This document shows positions 25,929 to 34,887 of a stretch of 64,000 bases of DNA, piece after piece. A program made the translations under genes and the position numbers. The notes under the pieces were generated by a model. That model worked only from the letters and a program-made list of their open reading frames with translations. It did not search any database and had not been told where the DNA came from. Position 1 is the first letter of the stretch. Every line of letters begins with the position of its first letter. Origin of the DNA: Rufibacter sediminis (GTDB lineage Bacteria > Bacteroidota > Bacteroidia > Cytophagales > Hymenobacteraceae); assembly GCF_014269285.1 (NCBI RefSeq), contig NZ_JACOAF010000042.1:145707-209706 (forward strand). The letters are read 5' to 3'.

Positions 25929-28373
25929 ATGAAAAATCTCTATACCTTCTTTTTCCTCGCTTGCTTTTGCCTCTGTTGTACCTTCCAGGCTTGGGCGCAG
26001 ACCGGCCAAGGGTTGACCGGAACGGTGGTGGACGCCAAAGGCGAGCCGCTCAGCTACGGCACGGTGGCCCTCATCCGGAAAGGCGATGCCGCGGTGGTAG
26101 ACGGGGCAGGTGTAGAAGTCAGCGGCCAATTTAAGCTCAAGAGCCCCGCCCCCGGCACCTATTTCCTGAAAGTGACCGCCATGGGCTATGGCACGCTGGA
26201 GACTCCCGCCTTTGAGGTGAACCAGGCGGGGTTTCAGAAAGAGTTCGGGAAACTGGCGCTGGCGCAGGACTCTAAAATGCTGAAGGAAGTGACCGTGGAA
26301 TCCATGCGGCCCACCATCATCAACCACCCAGACAAAATGGTGGTGAGCGTGGAAGGCACCGTGATGGCCGCCGGCAGCACCGCCATGGAAGTTTTGTCTA
26401 AATCGCCGGGCGTGTGGGTAGACCAGGACGGGAACATCCAGCTCAACGGCAAGGCGGGCGTACGGGTCATGATTGACGGCAAGCTGACCTACATGAGCGG
26501 CAAACAGCTCCAGACCATGCTCCAGTCCATGCCCGCCGACAATATCAAAGACCTGGAGATCATCACCAATCCTTCGTCTAAGTTTGATGCCGAGGGAAAT
26601 TCGGGCATCATCAACATCAACCTGAAGAAAAACCAACTGACGGGTCTCAACGGCAGCGTGTACACCGGCTACCAGTACAATAAACTGCACGGCTACTCGG
26701 CGGGAACCAACATCAACTATAAGAGCGGCCAGTGGAATTCCTTCCTGAACGCCGATTTCGGCCGGAGGACGAACCTACGCACGAACACAATGACCCGGCT
26801 TTTCCTGAACGAAGGCCAGCCCACCAGTTTTGACCAGCGCGGTCGCGAGGAGACGTTCCGAAATGTGCCGTCGGTACGCTTGGGCACCGATTACCAGCTG
26901 AACGACAAACACAGCATCGGGGTCATGGCCTATGTGATGTCTGTAGACTATGACAATTCCTTCGTGACTGAGACGTACCTGCGCAACAGCAACCCGGTGG
27001 AAGACTCGCTCATCAACGCCCGCAACCTGGTTGCCGCCGATTACTTCAACATCACTTTAAACGGGCACTACGCCTATAAACTGGATACCCTGGGCAGTTC
27101 CCTGTCCGCCGACGTGGATTACGTGAAAATCACCGACAACAATGACGCGGGGTTCTTCAACCGCGGCCAGTACGTGAACCAGGCGCCACAGCTCCGGCTG
27201 GAGCAACTGGGGAGCTACAACCCCACCACCTTCCACATCTACTCGGCCAAGGCCGATTTCACCCGGAAATTCCAAAACAAGAGCAAACTGGAAGCGGGAC
27301 TGAAAGCCAGTTACGTGGAGTCTGACAATGAACTGCGGTTCTTTTTTGTGGAAGGCCGTAACCAGACACCAGATTCCAAGCGCAGCAACCACTTTATATA
27401 TAGAGAGAACATTTACGCCGGCTACGCCAATTACAGCGCCAACCTGGGCGAGCGCTGGAGCGTGCAGGCAGGACTACGGGCAGAGCAGACGGTGTCTAAA
27501 GGCCGATCTGTGACTCTGAACCGAACCACGCCCCGCCGTTACCTCGATTTCTTCCCCAGCCTGTTCCTGCAGCAGAAAGTCAGCGACAACTACCAGGTGA
27601 CCTACAACTACAGCCGCCGCATCAACCGCCCGCAGTACGATGACCTGAACCCGTTCATTTTCTACCTGGACCCGCTCACCTGGGCCCAGGGCAACCCGAA
27701 CCTGCGGCCGCAGTACACTCACTCGTTTCAGGTAGCGCAGACGTTCAAGAAAGACTACATCCTCACGCTGGGTTACGCGCATACCAAAGATTTTATTGCC
27801 GAGATTCCGGTGCAGAACAATGAGACGAACACCACCATCTTCTCGCAGCGTAACGTGGATGCTTTCAAAAACCTGAACGGTACATTGGTGGTGCCGGTCC
27901 GGATCATGAAGAAATGGGAAGCGAGCAACAACCTGGGCTTCGGATTTCAGTCTTTCACCACCTATTTAGATAGCAACCAACCCATTCTGAACGAGCAGTT
28001 CTATTACATGTTCAACTCGAACCACACGCTCCAGTTGCCGCATAAGATCAAGATGGAGCTGAACCTGGGCCTTCAGGGTCCGCAGGCGTACGGCCTCTAC
28101 ACCATTGAACGTACTTGGTGGCTGGACTCCGGCCTGAAGCGTTCTTTCCTGCAAGACAACCTGGACGTGAGCCTCACCGTGACCGATATCTTCAGAACCC
28201 GCAAGGTGGTGGGCTCGGCGAACTTTGACGGCAACATCAACGCCTTTGATCAGTACTTCGCGGCGCAGAGCTTCCGGATCAATCTGCGTTATCGGTTCAG
28301 CAAAGGTCAGAAGTTTGAGCAGCAGCGCCGTTCCACCAATCTGGAGGAACTGGACCGCGCCGGCGGAGAATAA
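25929..28373 (+). CDS. Outer membrane beta-barrel protein with carboxypeptidase-like N-terminal domain (TonB-receptor-like), paralog 1
   Basis: This 814-aa protein has a signal peptide (residues 1-24, ending AWAQ). A carboxypeptidase D regulatory-like beta-sandwich follows (about 26-105, GTVVDAKGEPLSYGTVAL). Next is a plug-like domain (PTIINHPDKMVVSVEGT, SKSPGVWVDQDGNIQLNGKAGVRVMIDGKLTY, LEIITNPSSKFDAEGNSGIINI). The C-terminal ~550 residues form a barrel of the outer-membrane-protein-barrel-3 type, with NYQVTYNYSRRINRPQYDDLNPF and terminal FRINLRYRFSKGQKFE. It lies in the outer membrane; the transported ligand is unknown. Unlike SusC there is no SusD partner. The start ATG 25929 follows a CT-rich stretch. 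It is followed by an extended palindrome overlapping its last codons. Confidence 0.88.
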   Translation: MKNLYTFFFLACFCLCCTFQAWAQTGQGLTGTVVDAKGEPLSYGTVALIRKGDAAVVDGAGVEVSGQFKLKSPAPGTYFLKVTAMGYGTLETPAFEVNQAGFQKEFGKLALAQDSKMLKEVTVESMRPTIINHPDKMVVSVEGTVMAAGSTAMEVLSKSPGVWVDQDGNIQLNGKAGVRVMIDGKLTYMSGKQLQTMLQSMPADNIKDLEIITNPSSKFDAEGNSGIININLKKNQLTGLNGSVYTGYQYNKLHGYSAGTNINYKSGQWNSFLNADFGRRTNLRTNTMTRLFLNEGQPTSFDQRGREETFRNVPSVRLGTDYQLNDKHSIGVMAYVMSVDYDNSFVTETYLRNSNPVEDSLINARNLVAADYFNITLNGHYAYKLDTLGSSLSADVDYVKITDNNDAGFFNRGQYVNQAPQLRLEQLGSYNPTTFHIYSAKADFTRKFQNKSKLEAGLKASYVESDNELRFFFVEGRNQTPDSKRSNHFIYRENIYAGYANYSANLGERWSVQAGLRAEQTVSKGRSVTLNRTTPRRYLDFFPSLFLQQKVSDNYQVTYNYSRRINRPQYDDLNPFIFYLDPLTWAQGNPNLRPQYTHSFQVAQTFKKDYILTLGYAHTKDFIAEIPVQNNETNTTIFSQRNVDAFKNLNGTLVVPVRIMKKWEASNNLGFGFQSFTTYLDSNQPILNEQFYYMFNSNHTLQLPHKIKMELNLGLQGPQAYGLYTIERTWWLDSGLKRSFLQDNLDVSLTVTDIFRTRKVVGSANFDGNINAFDQYFAAQSFRINLRYRFSKGQKFEQQRRSTNLEELDRAGGE

Positions 28374-28437
28374 TCACCGTTGCGTTTAGGGTCTGTTTAT
28401 GGAAAATCAGCCCCTAAACGCTACGGTGATTATTCTC
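28366..28437. terminator. Extended palindrome / terminator overlapping the 3' end of paralog 1
   Basis: Arms starting at 28366 and ending at 28437 pair nearly throughout. The outer 15 nt, GAGAATAATCACCGT with ACGGTGATTATTCTC, are locus-specific and include the last codons and stop of the gene. The inner part is a 36-bp-family element. Confidence 0.7.
28384..28419. repeat. 36-bp palindromic element, copy 14
   Basis: Left arm GTTTAGGGTCTGTTTAT, right arm GGAAAATCAGCCCCTAAAC. Confidence 0.8.
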
Positions 28438-28487
28438 AGGCCTGCCCTCTTCCACTTCAGAAAAAAAATTTAAAGAAAATAGCAACA

Positions 28488-28508
28488 GTACCTTGCTTTA
28501 CATAGTAC
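28488..28508. promoter_or_regulatory. Operator-like 21-bp site A
   Basis: GTACCTTG, 9-nt spacer, then GTAC at the end. It matches site B (28745-28765) at 16 of 21 positions. It lies just upstream of the TATCTTTG box (28516-28523) of the 51-aa gene. Resemblance to PadR-type operators is from memory. Confidence 0.5.
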
Positions 28509-28515
28509 CTTCTTA

Positions 28516-28523
28516 TATCTTTG
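28516..28523 (+). promoter_or_regulatory. -7 box of the 51-aa gene
   Basis: TATCTTTG, 41 nt before the ATG at 28565, with the operator-like site directly upstream where the -33 region should be. Confidence 0.45.
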
Positions 28524-28564
28524 TTTCATTCTTAGAGACAATAGCACCTAACCAACTTAGCGCC

Positions 28565-28720
28565 ATGGAAAATCTCGCCCTCCTAACCCTCCTTTTTCAG
28601 GTCCTGCTGTTCCTGGGTTCCTTTACGCTAGTGGTTTTTGGCTATGTGTACCTGACCTCCAGCCATGGTGCCAATGCTTCCCGCAAAGTGTTCACCTCCC
28701 AGGACCACCTGATGCTTTAG
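28565..28720 (+). CDS. 51-aa single-helix membrane protein
   Basis: This small protein begins MENLALLTLLFQVLLFLG. One long membrane helix (about residues 3-30) is followed by the polar tail TSSHGANASRKVFTSQDH. No family is recognised. Support for a real gene comes from the promoter-like box and operator-like site upstream and a terminator directly after the stop. It lies between two paralogous beta-barrel genes, and the second operator-like site separates it from paralog 2, which suggests common regulation. Whether it assists the barrels or is independent is not known. Confidence 0.6.
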   Translation: MENLALLTLLFQVLLFLGSFTLVVFGYVYLTSSHGANASRKVFTSQDHLML

Positions 28721-28738
28721 CCCTTCGGCTTTTTTTTT
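28719..28738 (+). terminator. Short intrinsic terminator of the 51-aa gene
   Basis: AGCC, loop CTTC, GGCT followed by a run of T. The short stem overlaps the stop codon. Confidence 0.6.
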
Positions 28739-28744
28739 CTACAT

Positions 28745-28765
28745 GTACCTTGTATAACCAAGTAC
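28745..28765. promoter_or_regulatory. Operator-like 21-bp site B
   Basis: GTACCTTG then TATAAC then CAAGTAC form an imperfect dyad (one G missing on the right half). It is 35 bp before the ATG of beta-barrel paralog 2 and matches site A at 28488. Confidence 0.5.
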
Positions 28766-28799
28766 TATAAACATTCACCATCCCAAAAATCCACCTGTT

Positions 28800-31241
28800 A
28801 TGAAAAAGCTTTACAACTTCCTCCTGCTTATGGCCGCCCTGGCTTTTCTTACCCAGGCCGCCCTGGCCCAAACCTCCGGTTCCCTGACCGGCTTAGTCGT
28901 AGATGACAAAGGGGCTCCCCTCAGCTACGGCACGGTAACTCTGCTGAAAACCTCAGACGCTTCCTTTGTGAACGGCACCGCCATTGACTTGGAAGGCAAA
29001 TTCACTCTCAAAACTCCGGCTCCTGGCAACTACCGTTTGAGAATCAGCGCCATGGGCTTCGCGAACTTGGACCTAGCCTCCTTTGAAGTGACCAGTGCCG
29101 GTTTTAGCAAGGATTTCGGGAAAATAGCCCTAAAACAGGATGCCAAAGTTCTGAAGGAAGTAACCGTGCACAACCTGCGCCCTGCCGTGGATGTGCAAGC
29201 CGATAAAATGGTGGTGAGCGTGGAGGGAACGGCCATGGCCGCCGGCAATACCGCCTATGACGTGCTGGCCAAATCGCCGGGCGTGTTGGTGGACCAGGAC
29301 GGAAATATCCAGCTGAACGGAAAGCAGGGCGTGAAAGTGATGATTGATGGAAAACTCACCTACCTGGATGGGAAACAACTACAAACCATGTTGCAGGGCA
29401 TGCCCGCCGATAACCTGAAGAACCTGGAGATCATCACCAACCCCTCGGCCAAGTTCGATGCGGAGGGCACCGGCGGGATCATCAACCTCAACCTGAAGAA
29501 AAACACCATGACGGGCCTGAACGGCAGCGTGTACGGCGGGTACCAGTACAACACCAAATCTGGGGCTAATGGCGGCCTAAATCTAAACCTGAAACAAGGT
29601 AAATGGAGCTCCTTCGCCTCCGTAGACTTGGCGCAGCGCCCCAGAAAAAGAACCTTCACCATGGACCGCATCTTCAGCCGCGAAGGCGGGAATTCCACCC
29701 TCAACCAGTCTGGAAAAGAAGAAGGAGAAACGTTCAGCCCCTCGGCCCGTTTCGGCACCGACTATGACCTGAACAAGAACCACAGCCTGGGAGCGACATT
29801 GAGCTTGAACCACTCCAGAACCAACTCCGGCGTGAACACCAACTCCACCCTTCTGGACCCTACGCAGGCGGGTTTGGTACATAACCAAACCACCACCCAC
29901 AACAAAGGGCAATTCTCCAATGCCACCTTCAACGTGCATTACGCCGGTAAACTGGACACCCTGGGCACCACGCTGTCCGCTGATATAGACGTGGCCCGCA
30001 TCCGGGACAACAGCCCCAGCGACTTCCTGAACCTTAAGACCTACGAAGCTACCGGCGAGACAGAGACGGAGTTTTTCGAGACCCTCAACCCTACCTCTTA
30101 CCAGATTTATTCCGCCAAAGTGGACTTTGCCAAATCGCTGCCTTCTATCAAAGGAAAGTTGGAACTGGGTGCCAAGGCCAGCTACGTGGAGTCAGACAAC
30201 CAGATCGACTTCTATAATCGGGAAGGAAGCCAGCGTGTACCAGATCCTAACCGTTCGGGCGACCACTTCATCTACGACGAGAACATTTACGCGGCCTACA
30301 GCAACTTCAACGCGACGCTGAGTTCCAGATTCACCTTGCAGGCGGGCCTTCGGGCGGAATACACCAACTCAGAGGGCAACTCCATCCCCAACCAGAAAGT
30401 GACGCCCCGCTCGTACCTGGACCTGTTCCCCAGCGTGTTTGTGCAGCAGCGCATCTCAGACAACTACCAGATCGGCTACAACTACAGCCGCCGGATTTAC
30501 CGCCCCAGATACAGCAACCTGAACCCTTTCCGGTTCTACATTGACGCCAATACCTACGCCGAGGGCAATCCGTACCTGAAGCCGGAGTACACCAACTCGT
30601 TCCAGGTGACCCAGACCTTCAAGAAAAGCTACAACCTGATCTTCGGCTACGCCCACACCAAAGACGATATTTCTGAGGTGCCCGTGTTTTACCCCGAGGA
30701 AAATAAAATGGTCTTCCAGCAGACCAACGTGGAAAGCGAAACCGTGAATGCCACCTTCGTAGCCCCCGTGACCATCACTTCTAAATGGAACATGAACAAC
30801 AACCTGACCGTGGCCTACCAGAAGTACCAGACCATTGTAAACAAGAAGATCATTGAAAACGCGCAAACCATGTTCTCGGCACAGATCAGCAACAACATCC
30901 TGCTTCCCAAAAACTTTAAACTGGAGGTGAACGGGACCTACCGCGGCAAAGGGGTGTTCAACGTTTACAAAACAGATCCGGCAGGCTGGGTAGATGTGGC
31001 GGTGAAACGCTCTTTCCTGAAAGACCAACTGGAGGTGAACCTGGCCTTCACCGATATCTTCCGGACCCAGATCATGAAAGGCACCTCTGAGGTGAACGGC
31101 AACATCAACGCGATAGACATGTACCAGTTTGGCCAAGGCATGCGCCTGAACCTGCGGTACCGCTTCAACAAAGGCGAGAAATTTGAGATGAAGCGCCGCG
31201 CCACCAGCGTGGACGAGGTGAACCGGGCCGGCGGAAATTAA
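28800..31241 (+). CDS. Outer membrane beta-barrel protein with carboxypeptidase-like N-terminal domain, paralog 2
   Basis: This 813-aa paralog of the gene at 25929 aligns along its whole length. The order is signal peptide (1-24, ending ALAQ), carboxypeptidase regulatory-like domain (GLVVDDKGAPLSYGTVTLL), plug-like region (AKSPGVLVDQDGNIQLNGKQGV, LEIITNPSAKFDAEGTGGIINL), then barrel with NYQIGYNYSRRIYRPRYSNLNPF and terminal MRLNLRYRFNKGEKFE. Outer membrane location is predicted; the ligand is unknown. Tandem duplication followed by divergence is the simplest history. The segment at 29101-29136 resembles the 36-bp element at the DNA level, although the protein aligns to paralog 1 without a gap. 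Expression probably involves the operator-like site at 28745. Confidence 0.88.
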   Translation: MKKLYNFLLLMAALAFLTQAALAQTSGSLTGLVVDDKGAPLSYGTVTLLKTSDASFVNGTAIDLEGKFTLKTPAPGNYRLRISAMGFANLDLASFEVTSAGFSKDFGKIALKQDAKVLKEVTVHNLRPAVDVQADKMVVSVEGTAMAAGNTAYDVLAKSPGVLVDQDGNIQLNGKQGVKVMIDGKLTYLDGKQLQTMLQGMPADNLKNLEIITNPSAKFDAEGTGGIINLNLKKNTMTGLNGSVYGGYQYNTKSGANGGLNLNLKQGKWSSFASVDLAQRPRKRTFTMDRIFSREGGNSTLNQSGKEEGETFSPSARFGTDYDLNKNHSLGATLSLNHSRTNSGVNTNSTLLDPTQAGLVHNQTTTHNKGQFSNATFNVHYAGKLDTLGTTLSADIDVARIRDNSPSDFLNLKTYEATGETETEFFETLNPTSYQIYSAKVDFAKSLPSIKGKLELGAKASYVESDNQIDFYNREGSQRVPDPNRSGDHFIYDENIYAAYSNFNATLSSRFTLQAGLRAEYTNSEGNSIPNQKVTPRSYLDLFPSVFVQQRISDNYQIGYNYSRRIYRPRYSNLNPFRFYIDANTYAEGNPYLKPEYTNSFQVTQTFKKSYNLIFGYAHTKDDISEVPVFYPEENKMVFQQTNVESETVNATFVAPVTITSKWNMNNNLTVAYQKYQTIVNKKIIENAQTMFSAQISNNILLPKNFKLEVNGTYRGKGVFNVYKTDPAGWVDVAVKRSFLKDQLEVNLAFTDIFRTQIMKGTSEVNGNINAIDMYQFGQGMRLNLRYRFNKGEKFEMKRRATSVDEVNRAGGN

Positions 31242-31305
31242 TCTTCTTGCCCCCATCTTTCTGAGGCTTCCGATTTATTTTATTAAATTGGTCCCCCAAC
31301 ACCTG

Positions 31306-31341
31306 ATCAGGAGTCCAGAGACAAACCTCAGGACTCCTGAT
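31306..31341. terminator. Hairpin between beta-barrel paralog 2 and the OmpH-like gene
   Basis: A perfect 11-bp stem, ATCAGGAGTCC with GGACTCCTGAT, with a 14-nt loop, followed by T-rich sequence without a long T run. It is a terminator or a REP-like hairpin. Confidence 0.5.
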
Positions 31342-31369
31342 TCATCATTTATCATCTTAATAACTGACT

Positions 31370-32017
31370 GTGAGCGTATCTAAAAAGCTTGTTTTATTGG
31401 CTGTTCTATCAGCTTCCTTCGCCGCCTGTAAGAAAGACCAGGCTGCCACGCCAACCACTGCCGCCAAAACCGAGACGACCACCGCCTCAGAACCGGCTGC
31501 TACTGCTGACGAAACCGCCACTCCCGCTGCCACCCCGGCCGCCGAGATTGTTTTCGTGAACTCTGATTCGCTTTTGAACAGATACCAGTACTTCAAAGAT
31601 GTGAAAGCCCGCCTGGAAGCCAAAGGCAAGCGCATGGAAGGCGACCTCCGCACCAAAGCCACCAGCTTCCAGAAAGAAGTGGAGCAATACAGACAAACCG
31701 GTGCCGGCATGACCCAGGAACAAAGAGCTTCCACTGAGCAGCGACTGGCCCAGAAAGAGCAGCAACTGGCCGCCCAGCAGCAGAGCGCGGGCCAGCAGTT
31801 AGCCAAAGACGAGAACGATGAGATGAAGAAAATCTACGAGAAAGTAGAAGCCCATCTTAAGAAGATCAGCCAGGAGAAAGGCTACAAAATGGTCTTGACC
31901 TATACCCGCGGCAATAGCGCCATCCTCTACGGAGATACCTCGCTGGACATCACCGAAGATGCGGTAAAAGGCCTGAACGAGGAATACAAAGCGAACAAAC
32001 CCGCTACTAAGAAATAA
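31370..32017 (+). CDS. OmpH/Skp-family periplasmic chaperone lipoprotein
   Basis: This 215-aa protein has a lipoprotein signal with Cys20 in LSASFAAC. A low-complexity Ala/Thr/Pro/Glu linker (residues 24-58) follows. The Skp/OmpH domain starts with IVFVNSDSLLNRYQYFKDVKARLE, continues as a long coiled coil rich in Gln and Glu, and ends with the YKMVLTYTRGNSAILYGD strand. Skp proteins hold unfolded outer-membrane proteins in the periplasm; the lipid anchor makes this one membrane-tethered. It starts with GTG 31370. Its position after two beta-barrel genes fits but does not prove a functional link. A strong terminator follows. Confidence 0.85.
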   Translation: MSVSKKLVLLAVLSASFAACKKDQAATPTTAAKTETTTASEPAATADETATPAATPAAEIVFVNSDSLLNRYQYFKDVKARLEAKGKRMEGDLRTKATSFQKEVEQYRQTGAGMTQEQRASTEQRLAQKEQQLAAQQQSAGQQLAKDENDEMKKIYEKVEAHLKKISQEKGYKMVLTYTRGNSAILYGDTSLDITEDAVKGLNEEYKANKPATKK

Positions 32018-32030
32018 GCGCTCTTCTTGC

Positions 32031-32070
32031 GCATAAAAAAAGCCTGGCAGACGTCAGGCTTTTTTTATGC
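32031..32070 (+). terminator. Intrinsic terminator of the OmpH-like gene
   Basis: A perfect 16-bp stem, GCATAAAAAAAGCCTG with CAGGCTTTTTTTATGC, with an 8-nt loop. It is bidirectional in form and also serves the convergent ClC gene. Confidence 0.85.
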
Positions 32071-32096
32071 TCTTTTCTGAAAAACGCCTCAAAAAC
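32061..32096. repeat. 36-bp palindromic element, copy 15 (degenerate)
   Basis: Only the right half, TTTTCTGAAAAACGCCTC followed by AAAAAC, is clear. The left half is merged with the terminator. It overlaps the 3' end of the ClC gene. Confidence 0.45.
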
Positions 32097-33414
32097 GCCG
32101 CCGCCTGATCTCAGCTAACCTGGTGCCGGCCTCGCGGACGTAATACGGGTGTTTGCTGTTCTCCACTACTTGCGCCCCGTAAATACCGGTATGCCCGGAG
32201 AACAGGTACGCCACCACGCAGGCCAGCCCGGCATAGATGCCACAACCGGTGCCAAACAGTTCCATGGCCATGAGCGTGCAGGCCAGCGGCGTATTGGCGG
32301 CTCCCGCGAAAACGGCCACAAACCCCATGGCCGCCAGCACCTCCAGGGGCAACGGAAGCCAGGGAAACAGCGCATTGCCCAATGTGGCGCCAATGAAAAA
32401 CAAAGGCGTCACCTCTCCTCCCTTGAAGCCACAGCCCAGCGTAAGCGCGGTCAGGAAAAGCTTCAGCAGGAAATCATACGAAGGCAGCGGTCCGGCAAAA
32501 GATGCCACGATGGTGGGAATTCCCAAACCGATGTACTTGGTAGTGCCCAGCAACCAGATGAGAAGGGCCAGAATGGCACCACCAACTACTGGCCGAAGCG
32601 GCGGGTAAGCGATATATTTCCGGAACGTATCGCCTACGGCATGAGAGGCCCAGGAAAAGAGCCGGGCGGCCAACGCGAAGCTAATCCCCGCCACCAGGGT
32701 GGCGCCTACTGTCCAGAATGTGAGAGCGGGTGCTGCCACCACGGGGTACTGCGTGTGGCCTACGCCCCAGGCGGTAGTCACGGCGTGCGCCACCACCGCC
32801 GCCAGAAACGACGGCACCAGCGCATTGTACCGCAGTTGACCTAGCAGGAAAACCTCCAACGCAAAAACCGCCCCCGCCAGGGGCGTCCCGAAAACGGAGG
32901 CGAAGCCGGCGCTCACCCCGCAGATCAGGAGCATCTTCCGGTCCCGGGGTCGTAATTTGAAAAGAGGCGTCAACTGATCGGCCATCGCTCCGCCCATCTG
33001 CACCGCCGTTCCCTCGCGGCCTGCGGAGCCGCCCACCAAATGCGTCAGCACCGTAGCAATTAAGACCAGCGGCGCCATGATCCAGGGAATCCTTTTAGTT
33101 GAAGGGGTTTGGATGCTTTGCAACAGCAAGTTATTGCCCGCTTGCGCTTCCTGTCCCCAACGGTGGTACATCCAGCCAACCAGTAATCCTCCCACCGGTA
33201 AAAGCGCGATGATCCAGAGATGACTCTCGCGGTACTCCGTGGCCCAGTCCAGTAAGACCAGGAACAAAGCCGAGGCGCTTCCCGCCAGAGCCCCCACCAG
33301 CAGGGCAAGGCCTGACCAGCGGAAAAGGTAGTTGAAGTTGAGCGTTACGTCCAGCAGAAATGAGGTTCTGGCAAAGAAAGAATCAGGAAAGCGTTTTTTG
33401 GGGAACGGGGGCAT
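32089..33414 (-). CDS. ClC family chloride channel/transporter
   Basis: This 441-aa integral membrane protein has the ClC selectivity motifs: GGSAGREGTAVQ (residues 128-139), with Glu134 at the external gating glutamate position, and GFKGGEVTPLFFIGA (from 328). The GxxGxP-like segment at 295-299 is GLGIP. The gating glutamate suggests either an H+/Cl- exchanger or a gated channel. No cytosolic CBS domains are present. The ATG at 33414 begins a basic N terminus. Its last codons overlap a degenerate palindromic element. It lies downstream of the ABC permease gene on the same strand, separated by about 110 bp that contain another element, so co-transcription is uncertain. Confidence 0.92.
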   Translation of the reverse strand: MPPFPKKRFPDSFFARTSFLLDVTLNFNYLFRWSGLALLVGALAGSASALFLVLLDWATEYRESHLWIIALLPVGGLLVGWMYHRWGQEAQAGNNLLLQSIQTPSTKRIPWIMAPLVLIATVLTHLVGGSAGREGTAVQMGGAMADQLTPLFKLRPRDRKMLLICGVSAGFASVFGTPLAGAVFALEVFLLGQLRYNALVPSFLAAVVAHAVTTAWGVGHTQYPVVAAPALTFWTVGATLVAGISFALAARLFSWASHAVGDTFRKYIAYPPLRPVVGGAILALLIWLLGTTKYIGLGIPTIVASFAGPLPSYDFLLKLFLTALTLGCGFKGGEVTPLFFIGATLGNALFPWLPLPLEVLAAMGFVAVFAGAANTPLACTLMAMELFGTGCGIYAGLACVVAYLFSGHTGIYGAQVVENSKHPYYVREAGTRLAEIRRRRF

Positions 33415-33437
33415 ACAATATTAAATGCTCTTTCTTC

Positions 33438-33473
33438 GGTTTACCGCGTCTTTTCAGAAACGGGCCCTAAAAC
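33438..33473. repeat. 36-bp palindromic element, copy 16
   Basis: Degenerate left arm GGTTTACCGCGTCTTTTC, good right arm AGAAACGGGCCCTAAAAC. Confidence 0.55.
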
Positions 33474-33523
33474 GGAGAGCAGGCTTGAGGAACGAGTAGT
33501 TTCCTTTATTTCCATGATTCGCG

Positions 33524-34759
33524 TTATTCGTAACGGAGCGATTCTATGGGGTCCAGCTTGGAGGCTTTGTAGGCCGGGTAATACCCGGAGATCAGCCCCA
33601 CGGAGATACAAATCGCCATGCCCACAATCATCCACAGCCACGGCACGAAGAACTCGCCTTTGCCGATGAGCATGGCAATGCCGTTGCCCATGAGAATGCC
33701 CAGCAGAATGCCTACCACACCGCCCAGCACACAGATCACGATGGCCTCAATCAGAAACTGCAACCTGATCTGCTTAATGGTGGCGCCCAGGGCTTTCCGG
33801 ATGCCGATTTCACGCGTGCGTTCGGTTACGCTCACCATCATGATGTTCATGAGGCCAATGGACGCCCCCAGCAAGGTGATAAACCCTACCAAGAAACCGC
33901 CGGTTTTCAGGTAACCGGTGATGTTATTCAGCTCCTGCTCCACCGAGTCGCTGCGGGTGATCTGGAACGAGTCTTCCTGCCCTAAGCGGTCCTGGCGCAC
34001 TTTGCGCATGATGCCCGTGGCCTCTTCCATGGCAAACGCTAGGCTGGACTCATTCAGAATAGCGGATTTAATCTCGAAAGTTAAAGGACTTTGGGTGGGA
34101 ATCTGGGTAGCGGCTTCCAGCGGGATAATGATCCGGCGGTTACTGCCGCCGCCGCCTAAGCCACCGCCCTGGCTCTTGATCTTGCCAATTACTTTGAAGC
34201 GGCGGCCCAGCATGATCAGGCTCTTGCCCTCGGGGCTTTGTTTCGGGAACAGTTTTTCGGCCACTTCCTCGCCAATAATGGCTACCGGGGCTCCGGTTTC
34301 AATCTCCAGGTTAGAGAACGGCCGGCCCAGTTCCAGGTCATAGTTCTCGTTCACCAGGTAATTTTCGTCGCCGCCAATTACGCTCATGTTGGGGTTGGTT
34401 TTGATGCTGCCGGCTTTCACGGCCACGTTGCCGCTCACATGGGTAGAGAGACTAACCCGCGCTTTGTCGGCCATGAGTTGCTTGTACTGCCGGGCCTGGA
34501 ACTCGGTGATGTTGGGGAATACTTTGGCATGCCGGCCGCCCTGCTGTCCGCCGCCCTCCCATTTCTTCTCAATATCAAAGGAATTGGCCCCCAGAGAGGA
34601 AAATGTGCTGGATACGGAATACTTGATGCCCTCAATTGCCGTTAGAATACCTACCAACGACATGATCCCGATGGAGATGATGAGGGCGGTGAGCACTGTG
34701 CGGAGCAAATTGCCTTTGATGGAGCGGAAACCTTCCTTGGTGTTTTCTAAAAGATTCAT
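33524..34759 (-). CDS. ABC transporter permease, MacB/FtsX type
   Basis: This 411-aa inner-membrane protein has one N-terminal helix (about 20-42, [24 protein letters not shown]). A large periplasmic MacB-like domain follows (45-270), then three C-terminal helices containing [29 protein letters not shown] and ending with the PIESLRYE tail. These are hallmarks of FtsX-like permeases that couple to LolD/MacB-type ATPases in lipoprotein or peptide export. No ATPase or membrane-fusion gene is adjacent, so its partner must be encoded elsewhere. A repeat of Gly ([10 protein letters not shown]) lies in the periplasmic domain. The start is ATG 34759. Confidence 0.9.
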   Translation of the reverse strand: MNLLENTKEGFRSIKGNLLRTVLTALIISIGIMSLVGILTAIEGIKYSVSSTFSSLGANSFDIEKKWEGGGQQGGRHAKVFPNITEFQARQYKQLMADKARVSLSTHVSGNVAVKAGSIKTNPNMSVIGGDENYLVNENYDLELGRPFSNLEIETGAPVAIIGEEVAEKLFPKQSPEGKSLIMLGRRFKVIGKIKSQGGGLGGGGSNRRIIIPLEAATQIPTQSPLTFEIKSAILNESSLAFAMEEATGIMRKVRQDRLGQEDSFQITRSDSVEQELNNITGYLKTGGFLVGFITLLGASIGLMNIMMVSVTERTREIGIRKALGATIKQIRLQFLIEAIVICVLGGVVGILLGILMGNGIAMLIGKGEFFVPWLWMIVGMAICISVGLISGYYPAYKASKLDPIESLRYE

Positions 34760-34887
34760 GTTTTCTCTGGAGCCAGTACCGGTACAGCCTATCTGTCGTA
34801 CAAACGGGCTCTTTCTTACTGATATAAAAGTAACGGTTTTCCGGTTTATTGCCCGTTTTTCTTAAATTCGTTCCAAACTGATTGCTA

